NCBI GenBank assembly: GCA_950295325.1
Contig: OX485805.1
Location: forward strand, 58,874,283-58,938,282
Direction: 5' to 3'
Length of the DNA stretch: 64,000 nt
Source: Polytrichum commune
Taxonomy: Eukaryota > Streptophyta > Polytrichopsida > Polytrichales > Polytrichaceae
Of this stretch, positions 47,250 to 58,075 are shown one piece after another (the first letter of the stretch is position 1; every line of letters starts with the position of its first letter). A program made the position numbers and the translations under genes. The notes below the pieces were generated by a model that saw only the letters and a program-made list of their open reading frames with translations, was not told where the DNA came from and did no database searches.

Positions 47250-50200
47250 TCATTCAACGTGGGTTGCTTCTTCTGCGATCCGAGTAAGGTTGTCTTTTGC
47301 AAAAGTTATGTACTTTTGAGGGATGGACACTGATCCACTATGATTTTTCCGTGGTTTCCATGCTATGAATATGGAATCTGTATCTACCCAAGATGGACCG
47401 TGCTCAGAATCCACCTTCCACCGAAAGTTAGGGTTTGTATCCCAGCCTGTATAATGCCGAACAACATCTTCATTCCGTGCTGTCGGTCAGTAGTACTCTA
47501 CTTGTATTTGTCGAAAATGAGGGCTGGAAGTTACAAAATTTGGTTTGGACAAAGCTCTTGCCACCCACACTGGCTTTGCATATGTCTCATCTCCAGGACG
47601 CAAAATGAGCATATAACCTTCATGACAATCCACTGCAATGCGGAAAGATGGTGGCGGACGACTACTAGCAGGCCCCACGTAATCACTACTAGAAAATCAT
47701 GACCAAATCAACAAAAAATCAACAGAACTTTGTCGATCCGGGCACTGCAATGACCGATTTCACTGATTTTTGAATTTTTGTAAAAATCAACAGTTTACTG
47801 CCTACAATTTTGTTGATTAGAATAGTACAATGACCAAATCAACAAAATTTTAGTAAATGTGAAATCTTTTTTGAATCTTTTTGGGAATATTCTAGGATAT
47901 ATTGGAATATTGTAAAATCTTTTTAATTTTTTGCAATTTATGGACTTGTAAGTGTATGGGTATGGAAATAATTACGAATTCAAAGGTGTTTAAATATTAT
48001 AAATATTATATTAGTTGATAGTTAATATTATATATGTATTAATAATATTATATATGTAATATTAATATGTAATATTATAATAATATTAATATATTAATAT
48101 ATTTATATTAATATTAATATATTAATATGTATAATATGTATATAATATATGTAACATGTATGTATATAATATATAATATATAAATATGTATATATTTACT
48201 GTAATTATATACTGTATATATTTACTGTAATTATATACTGTATATATTTACTGTAATTATATACTGTATATATTTACTGTAATTATATACTGTAATTATA
48301 TACTGTATATATTTACTGTAAATATATACATCAAGTAGGTAGTAAAGAGAAATTAGTGGCCTTATTCTAGAAAGTTTTAAAACACTCCGTTTATATCATG
48401 TGTGATGTGATGACCTAGTGGTTAAGGCACATGTGTGGGTATCACTAGGTACAAGGTTCGATTCCCGTGGCTGACACCTTCGGCCTTGGCCTTGCCACCT
48501 ATATGAGTGGTAGGTAGTCTATACTTGTAGGTGAGGTATATGTTGAGGTTTACTTGGGAGGGGTTAGGAATTGCAGATCTGACATTTATTCATTTTTTAT
48601 TTTTTAATGTTATATATATATATATATAATAAGTTTTTTTAAAAAAATATTTTTGTGACCATATCAACAAAAAAAATCAACAAAATTGTGTTACATCATG
48701 TCCAGGTCAACGCGTCCTAAGTAACAACCGCGACCAACGCCTTTCTGTTGATCCGGACGCAAAATTTTCTACTAGTGAATGGTCGTCCATATCAAACTCC
48801 TCTCGAATCTCTCCATTTCCCAAAAGACTAGCCTCCGAAGCTTGTACATTGACACGTGTTTGTGGCCAAAACCCATGCCTTAAAGTAAGGGGTGTATCTT
48901 GATGAAGGTTTGCCAAAGCGCCACGAACACGTGTCCAATATTGTATCCAACTTCCGTAACGAAGCCAACACGATCCACCAACATCCGCTACCCTCAAACT
49001 CTCCCAATATTGTATGAAGCCTGATATGCCTTTACAAATGTCCTCCAAATTCTTCATGGGTATTGGTTTGCAAGGCTTAGGCTCTCCGTCAGGCAACATC
49101 GTCCTTCCTTCCCCATCAACACGCCATACAAGGAGACCCTCCGGCGGGCTCCAGTCTTGTGATGTGCACAACAACTTGTATTGCATGGCGGGGACACCAT
49201 CGTCACGCACGTAGAACCGAAATTGTTGTGCCTTCGTATGCCCGATCAATCGGTGAGCTCCGCTTCGAATATACGGTTCTATAAATGCCTTGAAGTCTGG
49301 AACCTCCTCGATCATATGGGGGATGACGGGAATGTTCTCCAAATCCATGTATGACTTCATCAACAATGGAATTGTTGGAAAATCCTCCTCGCGCAACTTC
49401 ATGCTCCACCGCCCAAAGGACGCATCAATATCATCGTGCGTATGGCCTACCAATAGAAAGGACACAAAAACCTCCTTGAAAATGCCTTTCGCCACCAACA
49501 ACGACCAATATGCAAAAACATATCTATTTTTATTGTCCTTCGCACAATTGTCCAATTGAACACGCAGAGTTGGGGGCAACTTCTTGGCAATCACATCTTC
49601 ACTTGGTGGCTCCGGCAATGACTGCACGCATACATCTCTTCCATCCAAGACCGCTTCATATAGAGGTGTTGATCCCGAGTTTTCAAATAACAATCTTGAT
49701 GAATAGGACGGCGGTTTCTCCAAATCACGTAAAAGCTTTGCAAATGACCCTATCGTGTGGTTTGAATCCGCCGGATACAAATCAAGAGCATAATGAGCAT
49801 ATTTGATATCACCATGCCCATGTGCAATCATTCCTGCAAAGGCAACCCAATGGTTTAATATTCAACTATAACACCAAAAAATTCACATGGTGTACATCTA
49901 TGGCCCCAAGTACAAACCTAAACGCACAAATTTGTGTTTAGGTAATGCAATGCAATTGTTATCAAAATCACCTGTAACCGAAACAGGAAGCTTAAAAAGG
50001 CCGTCCGTGGCTTTGATTCGATTTGCAAAACATGGTGAGGCTGTTTTGGCATGGTCCATCTTGTCATGGATGATTGTAAGGACTTCCAAAGGCCTGGAGA
50101 TGGACAAAGCTCTATTTGTGTAGTAATCATTACGGTGTGCCTCTTGCATGTTCACATGCTTGAAATAGTTCATTTGATGTGCGGCATAGGACTCTGTCCC

Positions 50201-51436
50201 CATCGTGTGTGCATCTCGAAGGCGTTTCAACTTCTCGCATTTGGAACAACGGGCAAATTTATCGCCTCGTCTTTTTGTGATGTATTCGCTAAAGTGAGAT
50301 TTTTTTATAGCACTCAGTTTCGACAACGAAATTGGGTCCAACCCGGCCTTCTCGCCAACTGCGTTTACGTCCAACAATATGTCTTTCCATTTCGTGACTG
50401 TAGGAAGAACCTTCTCCACAACCTTTTCACCGGTTGCGAGTGTGCGTGTTTTGTGCGGCATTGCATCGGCAAGGGGGACAATGATGGTTGCCAAAGTGGT
50501 TGTTGCTTGTCTCGTTGCTTCTCTTGGTTTCTTTAAGCCCATGTTTCCATGGTGACGGGCACGGCGGCCTTCATTGGCATACACGGCTTGTCTATAAAAT
50601 TTCGCTTTCGACACACCATGAATGGTGTACCATGCCGTACAACACACGTCTATGCTCTCAAGGGTGATGACCTTGCGACCCGCTCCGTTCACATGTATCG
50701 CCCTATGGACATCAAGTTTTTTGGTGGATCTTAGACGGAAATCTCCAAGCCACATTTCTTCACGGATGGCCTTCAATTTATCTCTTGGGAACAATTGGCA
50801 ACAATGATGTACACAACAATCCTTCGTAGCAACTTCTCTAATAGACTCCTCACAGAGCAACCTTTGACGTTTACACTTATTTGCAGACGGAGTAGGACGT
50901 GTCAATGTTTCGTACTTCCGAAGGCCTTTGCGTGGCCGAATGTTTGCTTGGAGCTCCTGTTGGATTTGGACGTGTCGTCGCTCATGGTCGCGCAAGCTAA
51001 CCCCGTCAATTGTCACATTCCTCAACGGCCACCTTCGCAACGAGAACCTATGAGTTGGATTGACTTCCGAATGTACGAGTGATTCTAATATAACAACTCC
51101 AACGTCCTCGGTGCCAAGGGGGTGTTCATCAATGCAATCTTGTGGATGTGTGTTACGACAAATACCCTCCGCCACAGCAACTCCACTGTCATTAACAAGT
51201 ACCACATCCAAATTCACCCATGAAGCTCGTGAAAGCCCCGCACATTCCACAATGGGGCAAAAAGGGTCAGATGGCGAAGGACTTCCCAAATGACCTTCAT
51301 CTGCACTGTCATCAAAACTATCCTCCCCGACAATGTCTAGCTCATCCCCAGACAGAGATTGGGTGCTGCCGATGTCTTCAGAGAAGGAATCCCCTCTTCC
51401 ACCAACTCCCTCCATTACGCCTACACACATGCACAT
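47250..51436 (-). CDS. DUF7869-type transposase-like gene, 3' part interrupted by a CACTA element
   Basis: Exon 1 (51436-49918) and exon 2 (from 49833) join over an 84-bp intron in phase (RL|GMIAHGHGDIKYAHYAL). Exon 1 has an acidic start, Cys-rich segments (KDCCVHHCCQLF; FARCSKCEKLKRLRDAH) that look like zinc ligands, and HDKMDHAKTA. Exon 2 carries VQLDNCAKDNKNRYVFAYWS and FLLVGHTHDDIDASFGRWS, the hallmark pair of DUF7869, a domain common in mosses and invertebrates and thought to be RNase H/DDE-like (family knowledge; function unproven). The frame now ends inside the CACTA element at 48707. Beyond it, from 47683, the same frame continues (YVGPASSRPPPSFRIAVD) to a TGA at 47487-47489 and then stays open with protein-like sequence to 47250. 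About 850 aa in the original form. The gene is likely disabled or altered at its C-terminus. Confidence 0.7.
48187..48330 (+). repeat. AT-rich tandem repeat, about 26-bp unit
   Basis: The unit tatatatttactgtaattatatactg is repeated four to five times with little change inside the CACTA element. Confidence 0.8.
48405..48612 (+). mobile_element. tRNA-derived SINE nested in the CACTA element
   Basis: The head is tRNA-like: A-box-type tgacctagtggttaaggc (from 48411) and a perfect B box GGTTCGATTCC (48455-48465) at usual spacing. A tRNA-unrelated body (ccttggccttgccacctatatgagtgg...) and a T-rich end (ttcattttttattttttaat) follow. This is the build of plant AU-type SINEs, which end in T runs. Length is about 200 bp. 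Flanking duplications were not resolved. Confidence 0.75.
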
Positions 51437-51615
51437 GAAACCTCAACAAACATGGACACAACGTAAGGGTCCAAAAGAATCAAATATTGGAAAATGCAAA
51501 ACATCACGATGAATGGGGACACTGAGGATCAAGACATTTGCAACACAAATGCAATGTGAGCTCCCAATACTGTGCGCCAGTCCACAAAATGTTCCACAAA
51601 ATATTTTGGGTGGGA

Positions 51616-52401
51616 GTTTGGGTCGGCCGACCTAAACCCTGTGGCACCAGGGATTGAGGGCCATCCCCACCTTGCCTGTGGGATAGGGTCGGGTTCCGGT
51701 CGACCGACTCAAACCTTGTACAATGATGGGTTGAGGGCCATTTAGAATTCCATCACACTGTGGGGAAAACTTTGGGTCGACCGACCCAATCCTTGTCATG
51801 GTCAACTACAACCGCCGAAACTGGGGAAGGGGTTTGGGTCGACCGACCCAAACTTTCACAGGGTAAACCCACCCACACTCAGAAGGGGTTTGGGTCGGTC
51901 GACCCAAACTTTCACAGGGTAAGTCCACCCACACCGGGAAAGGGTTTGGGTCGGTCGACCCAAACTTTCACAGTGTAAATCCACCCACACTGGGATGAGG
52001 TTTGGGTCGCTCGACCCAAACATTACATATGATGGGATAAGGTTCCTACTCTGTCCGTCCAAACCTTCTGAGTACCTTGGGTAAGGGCCATTAACAATTC
52101 GTTCACGATGTGCGAAAAAGTTTGGGTCGACCGACCCAAACCTTCTAAAAGGTTTTACGATAAACGCCCACAGTGGGGTAGGGGTTTGGGTCGACCGACC
52201 CAAACCTCACAAGGGTCAGAGTAGACCCCCCCCCCAACACTAGTGAAGGGGTTTGGGTCGACCGACCCAAACCTCACAAGGGTCAGAGTAGACTCCCCCC
52301 AACACTAGTGAAGGGGTTTGGGTCGACCGACCCAAACCTCACAAGGGTGAGACTAGAACCCGCCCACACTACTGGAGGGGTTTGGGTCGACCGACCCAAA
52401 C
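51616..52401. repeat. Tandem array of 22-bp palindromes upstream of the DUF7869-type gene
   Basis: Perfect or near-perfect palindromes with arms GTTTGGGTCG and CGACCCAAAC start at 51832, 51888, 51944, 52000, 52120, 52184, 52251, 52316 and 52380, with diverged ones at 51616, about 51690 and 51770. The first four are spaced exactly 56 bp, the last three about 64-65 bp. The linkers (tttcacagggtaa..ccaccca; cctcacaagggtcaga) are tandem copies as well. The 2-bp centre varies: AC, GT, CT, GC. The array starts about 180 bases upstream of the DUF7869-type start codon. Confidence 0.92.
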
Positions 52402-52446
52402 CTCACAAGGGTCAGACTGGAACCCGCCAACACTAGTGTCGACCGA

Positions 52447-52506
52447 CGTATAATACAGCGTATAATGCGGCGTATAATGCGGCGTATAATGCGGCGTATA
52501 ATGCAG
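52447..52506 (+). repeat. 12-bp tandem repeat CGTATAATGCGG
   Basis: Five consecutive 12-bp units (cgtataatacag, three cgtataatgcgg, cgtataatgcag) follow the palindrome array directly. Confidence 0.9.
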
Positions 52507-53723
52507 CGGATATTGAGAGGTGTGTGGAATTTCAGCTCATTGCAAAGTTCACTGCGGACTTGCATGCTGTGGATAGGTCCTCATGAACAGCAGCGTGAAC
52601 GAACCTCGAAGTACAGCTCCGACTAAGAGTTCTCTCTACGAATTCAGGAGTGGGAGAAGAGCAAAAAGAAACCAATTTTTGGGGGGTGCGCCCCTTTATA
52701 CTATCCACCTCCACTTGCCCGACTTCCTCATTGGATGCCTTTCCCGCCTTGTTATTTCAAACCTCCTGACAGAATTCCCCGTTTTCTGTTTATTGTAGAA
52801 AATGCGCATCTTTCAATGCCCCTCTCATACCCCAGCCGTCATATGATTTAGTCTATGATATTTAATCTTTTTTTGGTTTTGTGTGTATATGACATACGAC
52901 ATTGGGAGGAAGGGTGGCGGCCACATTAATTTTTTCAAGTGTCACAACGGTATATTTTAACCAATATGTATACCCAACCACAACTCCATTCAATGCTTTC
53001 AAGTGCAAACCTATTTCGGTGGGGTTGGGGCCATTTGGAGGCTGCAATTATGAGAGAGTTTCCAAGGCTTGAGGCCATTGTCATGATGAATAAAATTATT
53101 TATTTGTCTCCCCTAAACCCTAAACCCTAGAACATTGCTCTATTATCTCGCATGGAAGTGTGGCAATGATAAACGTATGTAACACTATATTCGTTAAATT
53201 CAAACTTTTTCTAGTCTCAAATTAATATATGGATCAAACAAAAACTTCTACAATGTCACCCTAATGCATCATATACATATTAAATGATGATATTGATCTA
53301 CTTTAATTCAAACATTACGGTATGGCATTAACCAATATGTAGACAAAAGAAGTCTAAACATTGTGTAACGCCTTATGGTAAGAGTCACTAAATACAATAG
53401 TTAAAGTGGTTATGAAGATCCTCGCAAGGGGAATTATTAATTTTGAAATCAAATTATGTCATGACAAAGTTCATTTATTGTTCCAAATCTGAATTTGCAA
53501 CAATGCAAGTGACAAGAGCTTTTATATATAATATGTTGTCATCCCTAAACCCTAAACCCTACAATATTGTCCTCTTCTCTCGCATGCAAGTGTGGCAATG
53601 ACGAATGTATGTGGACGTCGATAAGGGGATACTAACTACCAATGTCGCTTTTTAGTTCAATATTTCCATGCTAATTGAATCCATCCTCAAGTTCACTTCA
53701 AGCTTACTAATGTGTGTGAACAA

Positions 53724-54555
53724 AACATCCAAAGTTGAACCATAAACCCTTATAACATCCACAACATGAAATTATACGTATTGACTAAACCATACACCAA
53801 TTAGTATATCATGTTTAGACGTTCCAAATAACATATTCACATGATCAAGATTGTGGTCACTATAACCTTCCTATTAGACTCTTCTTAATATATAAACAAC
53901 ATTTCTTATATCTTTCTCCATTATCTAATATACGTGGAGGGAACAATGAACAACAACACGATTGCTTGCATGGCTTCATTTGATGTTGTGCTTAACCGAT
54001 TTACGTTTATATCACATTCCATATATTAAATACATCACGAACCATAGTTTATTGGCGACTATGTGATTCATCAAAGGGAGCAAAACATCCAAAGTTAGAC
54101 CCCTAAGTCCTAATAACATCCACAACATGAAATGCTATTTGAATAAACACAAGACCAATTAGTATATCACGTTTAAACGTCCCAAATAACAACTTAACAT
54201 ACTCAACATCATCTTTACTATAACCTTCCTATAAGACTCTTCTCACCAGTAAGTCAATGTTGTACGTTAATATTGGATAGATTAATATGTTATAACCATG
54301 ACTCCTAAACCCTAAACCCTAAACCCTAAACCCCAAATCTTGTAGTTGTTCAGTGCTACCTCCATATACAAACAACATCAAGTTTGTCTTGCGCCATTAT
54401 CTAATATACTTGGAGCGAACCTTCAATAACAACATGATTGCTTGAAGGGCTTCATATGATGTTGTGGTTCTCCGATTTGCTTTTATATCACATTCCAAGT
54501 ACATATATCACGATCCATGGTTTGTTGGCGACTATGTGATTCATCAAAGTGAATA
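53724..54555 (+). repeat. Diverged tandem duplication, about 360 and 470 bp
   Basis: Copy 1 (about 53724-54080) and copy 2 (about 54083-54555) share acatccaaagtt, aacatccacaacatgaaat, accaattagtatatca, gtttagacg.tccaaataac, ataaccttcctat.agactctt, attatctaatatac.tggag and ggcgactatgtgattcatcaaag. Copy 2 is longer because it holds the CCCTAAA run at 54304-54332. Confidence 0.75.
54304..54332 (+). repeat. Interstitial telomere-type repeat (CCCTAAA)n
   Basis: About four CCCTAAA units in tandem. Shorter runs occur at 53111, 53543 and 56129. This is the Arabidopsis-type telomere unit and supports a land-plant or green-lineage origin. Confidence 0.85.
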
Positions 54556-55029
54556 TCTAGGGGATACCCTATAAAACTTGAGCATGTTAGCATTTTGAAA
54601 TAAAGATCATGCAATTCCAAACCCTCACAATATGCACTTGGGGAAGGTATTCATTTAGGCTCCACATTCAAATATCCTCAATTTCCGAATTTCATGTTGG
54701 GGGGTGGGGATTGTCTTTTTTATTCATTGCATATTGTGTGAGTTGTTGGCATCAATGGTAAAGTCTATTGTATTTGGCACGTAATTGTATTTTTTTTATA
54801 ACGTGCTCAAACAAACGAGAAACCAATGACTTCAACTTGTTTGGAAAATTTAGTTAATGGTGTCATGTAAGTAGGAATTAAGTATTAGTGTTAGCATAAA
54901 GTTGCGTTGTAAAGATGTATTAGTTGTATAAATGGTTTAGTTTTTTAGAATACCTCATTTGATGTATACCTTAGGCTACTCCAAAGTCTATTCAAAATTG
55001 TACTACCCGCTAAGGGTTTACTCCTTAGA

Positions 55030-55934
55030 GGGATGGGAGTTAGGGTTCCCCGTAACCCTATTCCCGTTGCTGCCCTAATCACGTTGGCACCCTATTCGCG
55101 CGGTTGGGGGCCAATTCCCGAGGGTAACAAAACCCCAGCCGCCAAGCATTCTCCTCCTTTCTCTCTCTCTCTCCCGCCAACCTTTCGCTCCGCGCCTCTT
55201 GTGGAAACGCCGCCTCTCCTGAAGCGCCGTGGCGATTCAGGGTGGCGCTTTTCTTTACATTCCTTCTCCACCCTTTTTTCTTCTCCTTCCCTCCCTTCTC
55301 TTGCTGTAGCGGGAGATTGCACTAGTGTTGCAATATATAGCATTGTTGAAGTGTTTTCCAGATTGTTGAAGGGTTTTCCAACATTCTGTGTGAGCTTTAG
55401 GCAGTGCTTGCGAGAGTTCGAAGTGCGGATGAGTGCATGTGAGTGCTTGTGAGTGCATGTGAGTGCTTGTGAGTGCATGTGAGTGCTTGTGAGTACATGT
55501 GAGTGCTTGTGAGTGCATGTGAGTGCTTGTGAGTGCATGTGAGGGCTTGTGAGTGCATGTGAGTGCTTATGAGTGCATGTGAGTGCTTGTGAGTGGTTGT
55601 CAGATTAGGAAGTTCTATAAGAGATACAAAAGTGATACAAAAGTGCTTTCAGAGATTTAGTTATTGTTTTGAGAGATTCAGTTGTTGTTTTAACAGACTC
55701 AGTTGTTGTTTGAGAGTTACAATTGTTGTTTGAGTGATTCTGAAGAGACTCAGGAGTTGTGTGAGAGATTGTGGGTTTATTGAGAGATTCAAGAAAGGTT
55801 TGAAATCTTTGGTAGTTGTTTGCGAGTTTTAGCGTGTCTGCGAATAGGAATTCACTGATTCTGTCTTAGTCGAAGAAGAGCACTTGTTCAAAAGCAACCA
55901 TCTGCAACGACTACAACAGAAACCCTCAGCAAAG
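55030..55934 (+). other. Probable 5' leader exon of the ParB-like gene
   Basis: GC content rises at about 55.03 kb (with ctctctctctctccc and ccctattcccg text typical of plant promoters and leaders). The stretch ends at a good donor (AAAG|GTATTG, 55935) whose matching acceptor TTTGCAG lies just before the ATG at 56445. The 20-bp minisatellite and a run of ttgttgttt-type repeats lie within it. Frames inside look untranslated. Confidence 0.5.
55431..55597 (+). repeat. 20-bp minisatellite, about eight units
   Basis: The unit gagtgcatgtgagtgcttgt is repeated about eight times with few changes. Its reverse strand yields a periodic His/Thr/Ser-rich open frame that is an artefact of the repeat. Confidence 0.92.
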
Positions 55935-56054
55935 GTATTGTTTTTCAAGGGGTTCCAATATGTGTTTCTTAATTGACAGTGTTGTAGCATACACAATGCA
56001 TAAGCATTGTATATGCTACATGCCAAGTTTTAAAAACTATATTAAAATAGAACA

Positions 56055-56418
56055 GTTTGGGGAGACGACCCAAACACAGCCTATAGTTTGGGTCGATCGA
56101 CCCAAACAGCACGATGTGCTTTGGGTCCCTAAACCCTAAACACAGCCTATAGTTTGGGTCGATCGACCCAAAGCACATCCTGCTGTTTGGGTCGGTCGAC
56201 CCAAACGCAACCTCTACAGTATAAACTTTTCAAGAAATCCTTGATGACAATATAAAACGCAAATCCACCCAAGATAACGAAATACCATATAAACATATAA
56301 ATGAAGTTCTAAAATAACAAGACACAATCCAAAAATAAATGCGTTGATGCATTATATTTCCCTTCCATCACGTGACATCTAATCTATTGTGAAGAAGTTT
56401 GGGTCGAACGACCGAAAC
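56055..56418. repeat. Palindrome cluster in the first intron of the ParB-like gene
   Basis: Copies start at 56055 (diverged), 56086 (centre AT), 56152 (centre AT), 56185 (centre GT) and 56397 (diverged). A short CCCTAAACCCTAAAC run lies between the second and third. All lie within 55935-56444, the inferred leader intron. Confidence 0.85.
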
Positions 56419-56444
56419 TAACATCCTTGCTTCTTTCTTTGCAG

Positions 56445-57775
56445 ATGGCCCCAAAGAAAAGACCAGGAGAAAGGTGGTTCATGCTTGCGCCAGACGTGTT
56501 ATGGCAGGAGCACGAAACACCTCAGGATGACTCATATGTCCCTAAGGACGGGCTTGTCCTCGCCTGGTCAATTCAAGTAGTAAAAACCTCCATTTACAAA
56601 CTGATATTCGTTGTCAAAGTAGGGACCGTGGAAAAACATACCTGGGCGATTCTTACGGGATGGGAGGTGGCGTCGGTCCAGTCTTTTGGAGACTACGCAG
56701 ACGTCATCCTTGAGAACAACGCTGTGCAGAATGCTCATATGTTTCTGTACCAGTTCGTCGAACCCTTTGACGCTACATATGCAAGGGAGTCATGTGTCGA
56801 ACCTGATGTAATCAAACCCGAGACAATTTTCATCGATGCCAGTACATCGAACACAAAGGTCTCGAGCCGGTTTACGAAACTAAAGCATGCAATCAGCGTG
56901 CTCAACAAAGCCCTGCAGAGCAAAACGAAGTCTCAGCAACCCGTCATGCGGAAGGTACCCACTGAGGAAGGTGCAGGGTCGTCAAGGCCTCAATCGGTGA
57001 GGATGCCGCAACCAGTCCCGGCTAGCTCAAGACGAACCACTCCATCGGAGACACCGGCGGTTAGCGAGACTCCTACGCCTTCTGGCAGCCGCCAAACAAC
57101 TCCCTCCAAGAGGGCCAGAGAGTCATCTGTGATGACTGACGAGCCAGTCTCTCCCGAATTGCGCATGCCGAAGCCAGGGCAGGAAGTGGATGCAGGGGAG
57201 ATCCAAAAAATCGTGAACAATTTCACGACCAAGTGCTCCCATTGCTTTTTCATGGGCAGGGATTTCAAATTCGACGTGAACATCAGTCAGTGTCATCTCG
57301 CGCCACCAGAAAAATGTGTGCGGGCAAAAGAAGACGCCTACGTCGATTGGATAATCGCGCAGATCGTTAGCGAACAATTCAAAGACGACAGGCAAACCAT
57401 TGTAGTGATGCCCCAGGGACTGAAGAAAATGCCTACCCCTGAAATGTGGGCGACAATTTAGAAAGGCAATTTTTGGCTCATAGACGGCCAACACAGGCGT
57501 TGAGGCTTCCAAGAAAATCCAACTAATGACTGAGTGGGACGATCCCAACCATCAGAAGGAGAAGTTGAAGGTGTGGAAGGCACTCGTGGTGTGGTCTGAC
57601 GATGAGACCCGACTGAGCGACATCTCCCGTTACTTTAACATGGGGAATAAGAAAAGGGCCTACCAAGCTTCCTGGATAAGGAATATCATGGCCTCGCGGG
57701 AGGTGTGGGAGTTCTATGGTAGGCCTCCCAAGGAGAGGGAGAATGCGAAGGACAAGAATCCCAAGTGGGAGTTGA
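56445..57775 (+). CDS. ParB/sulfiredoxin-like domain exon of a large multi-domain gene
   Basis: The acceptor TTTGCAG precedes ATG 56445 (MAPKKRPGERWFML). The first about 110 residues form an unrecognised folded-looking segment (LAWSIQVVKTSIYKLIFVVK, HTWAILTGWEV). A Ser/Thr/Pro-rich linker follows (about 57000-57180). Then comes a region with CHLAPPEKCVRAKEDAY, VDWIIAQIVSEQF, QTIVVMPQGLKKMP and FWLIDGQH, the pattern of a ParB/Srx nuclease-like fold, whose family signature is 'pi.v.p......lidGxHR..A'. Downstream TRLSDISRYFNMGNKKR may be a helix-turn-helix. In bacteria and phages such domains bind DNA and CTP or cut DNA. Here nuclear DNA binding is an inference. Reading in this exon appears broken at about two places. 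The exact donor near 57775 was not resolved. Confidence 0.5.
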
Positions 57776-57780
57776 GTATT

Positions 57781-57986
57781 GTTTGGGTCGATCGACCCAA
57801 ACTCCTTTTGCAGTTTTATTTGTGTACTTTGGGTCGCTCGACCCAAAGTCTTGTTGCAGTCATGTTTTTTTAGTTTGGGTCGCTCGACCCAAAGTCTTGT
57901 TGCAGTCATGTTTTTTTAGTTTGGGTCGATCGACCCAAACTCTTGTTGCAGTCATGTTTTTTTAGTTTGGGTCGATCGACCCAAAC
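57781..57986. repeat. Palindrome cluster with 46-bp period in the second intron
   Basis: Copies start at 57781 (centre AT), 57827 (CT), 57873 (CT), 57919 (AT) and 57965 (AT), each exactly 46 bp after the last. In the later units the linker ctcttgttgcagtcatg + ttttttta is repeated too. It occupies the intron between the ParB-like and methyltransferase-like exons. Confidence 0.92.
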
Positions 57987-58075
57987 TCTTGGTGCAGACA
58001 CTGGTCATGATATGTTTTGGAAATCACATGTTCATATCTAACATGCATTCAAATGATTGTTTTGATCACATGCAG

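Larger units (their letters stand above)
47684..48777. mobile_element. Non-autonomous CACTA (En/Spm) element
   Basis: The left end CACTACTAGAAAATCATGACC and right end GACGCAAAATTTTCTACTAGTG form inverted repeats of the classic CACTA type, flanked by a 3-bp duplication AAT (47681-47683, 48778-48780). Subterminal short motifs (gaccaaatcaacaaaa) repeat near both ends, as is usual for binding sites of the family's TNPA-type protein. The 1094-bp interior is AT-rich, has no transposase and contains a SINE and a tandem repeat. It sits in the 3' coding part of the DUF7869-type gene, whose frame resumes on the far side. Confidence 0.9.
52510..55030. other. AT-rich spacer with telomere-like motifs and local duplications
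   Basis: No gene is recognised. CCCTAAA runs occur at 53111-53129, 53543-53560 and 54304-54332. Text after the first two is itself duplicated (tctcgcatg.aagtgtggcaatga..aa.gtatgt). Confidence 0.55.

Noticed and set aside
51856-52203. Open frame with repeated FGSVDPN / VDRPKP peptides
   Set aside because: It is produced by the tandem palindromes being open in several frames; there is no independent sign of coding.
55092-55538. Minus-strand frame rich in HSQALTCTHK repeats
   Set aside because: It is an artefact of the 20-bp minisatellite, on the strand opposite the probable leader exon.
57827-57986. CRISPR-like regular repeats
   Set aside because: The period is 46 bp with nearly identical 'spacers', perfect palindromic repeats and a plant intron context; nothing else of a CRISPR locus is present.
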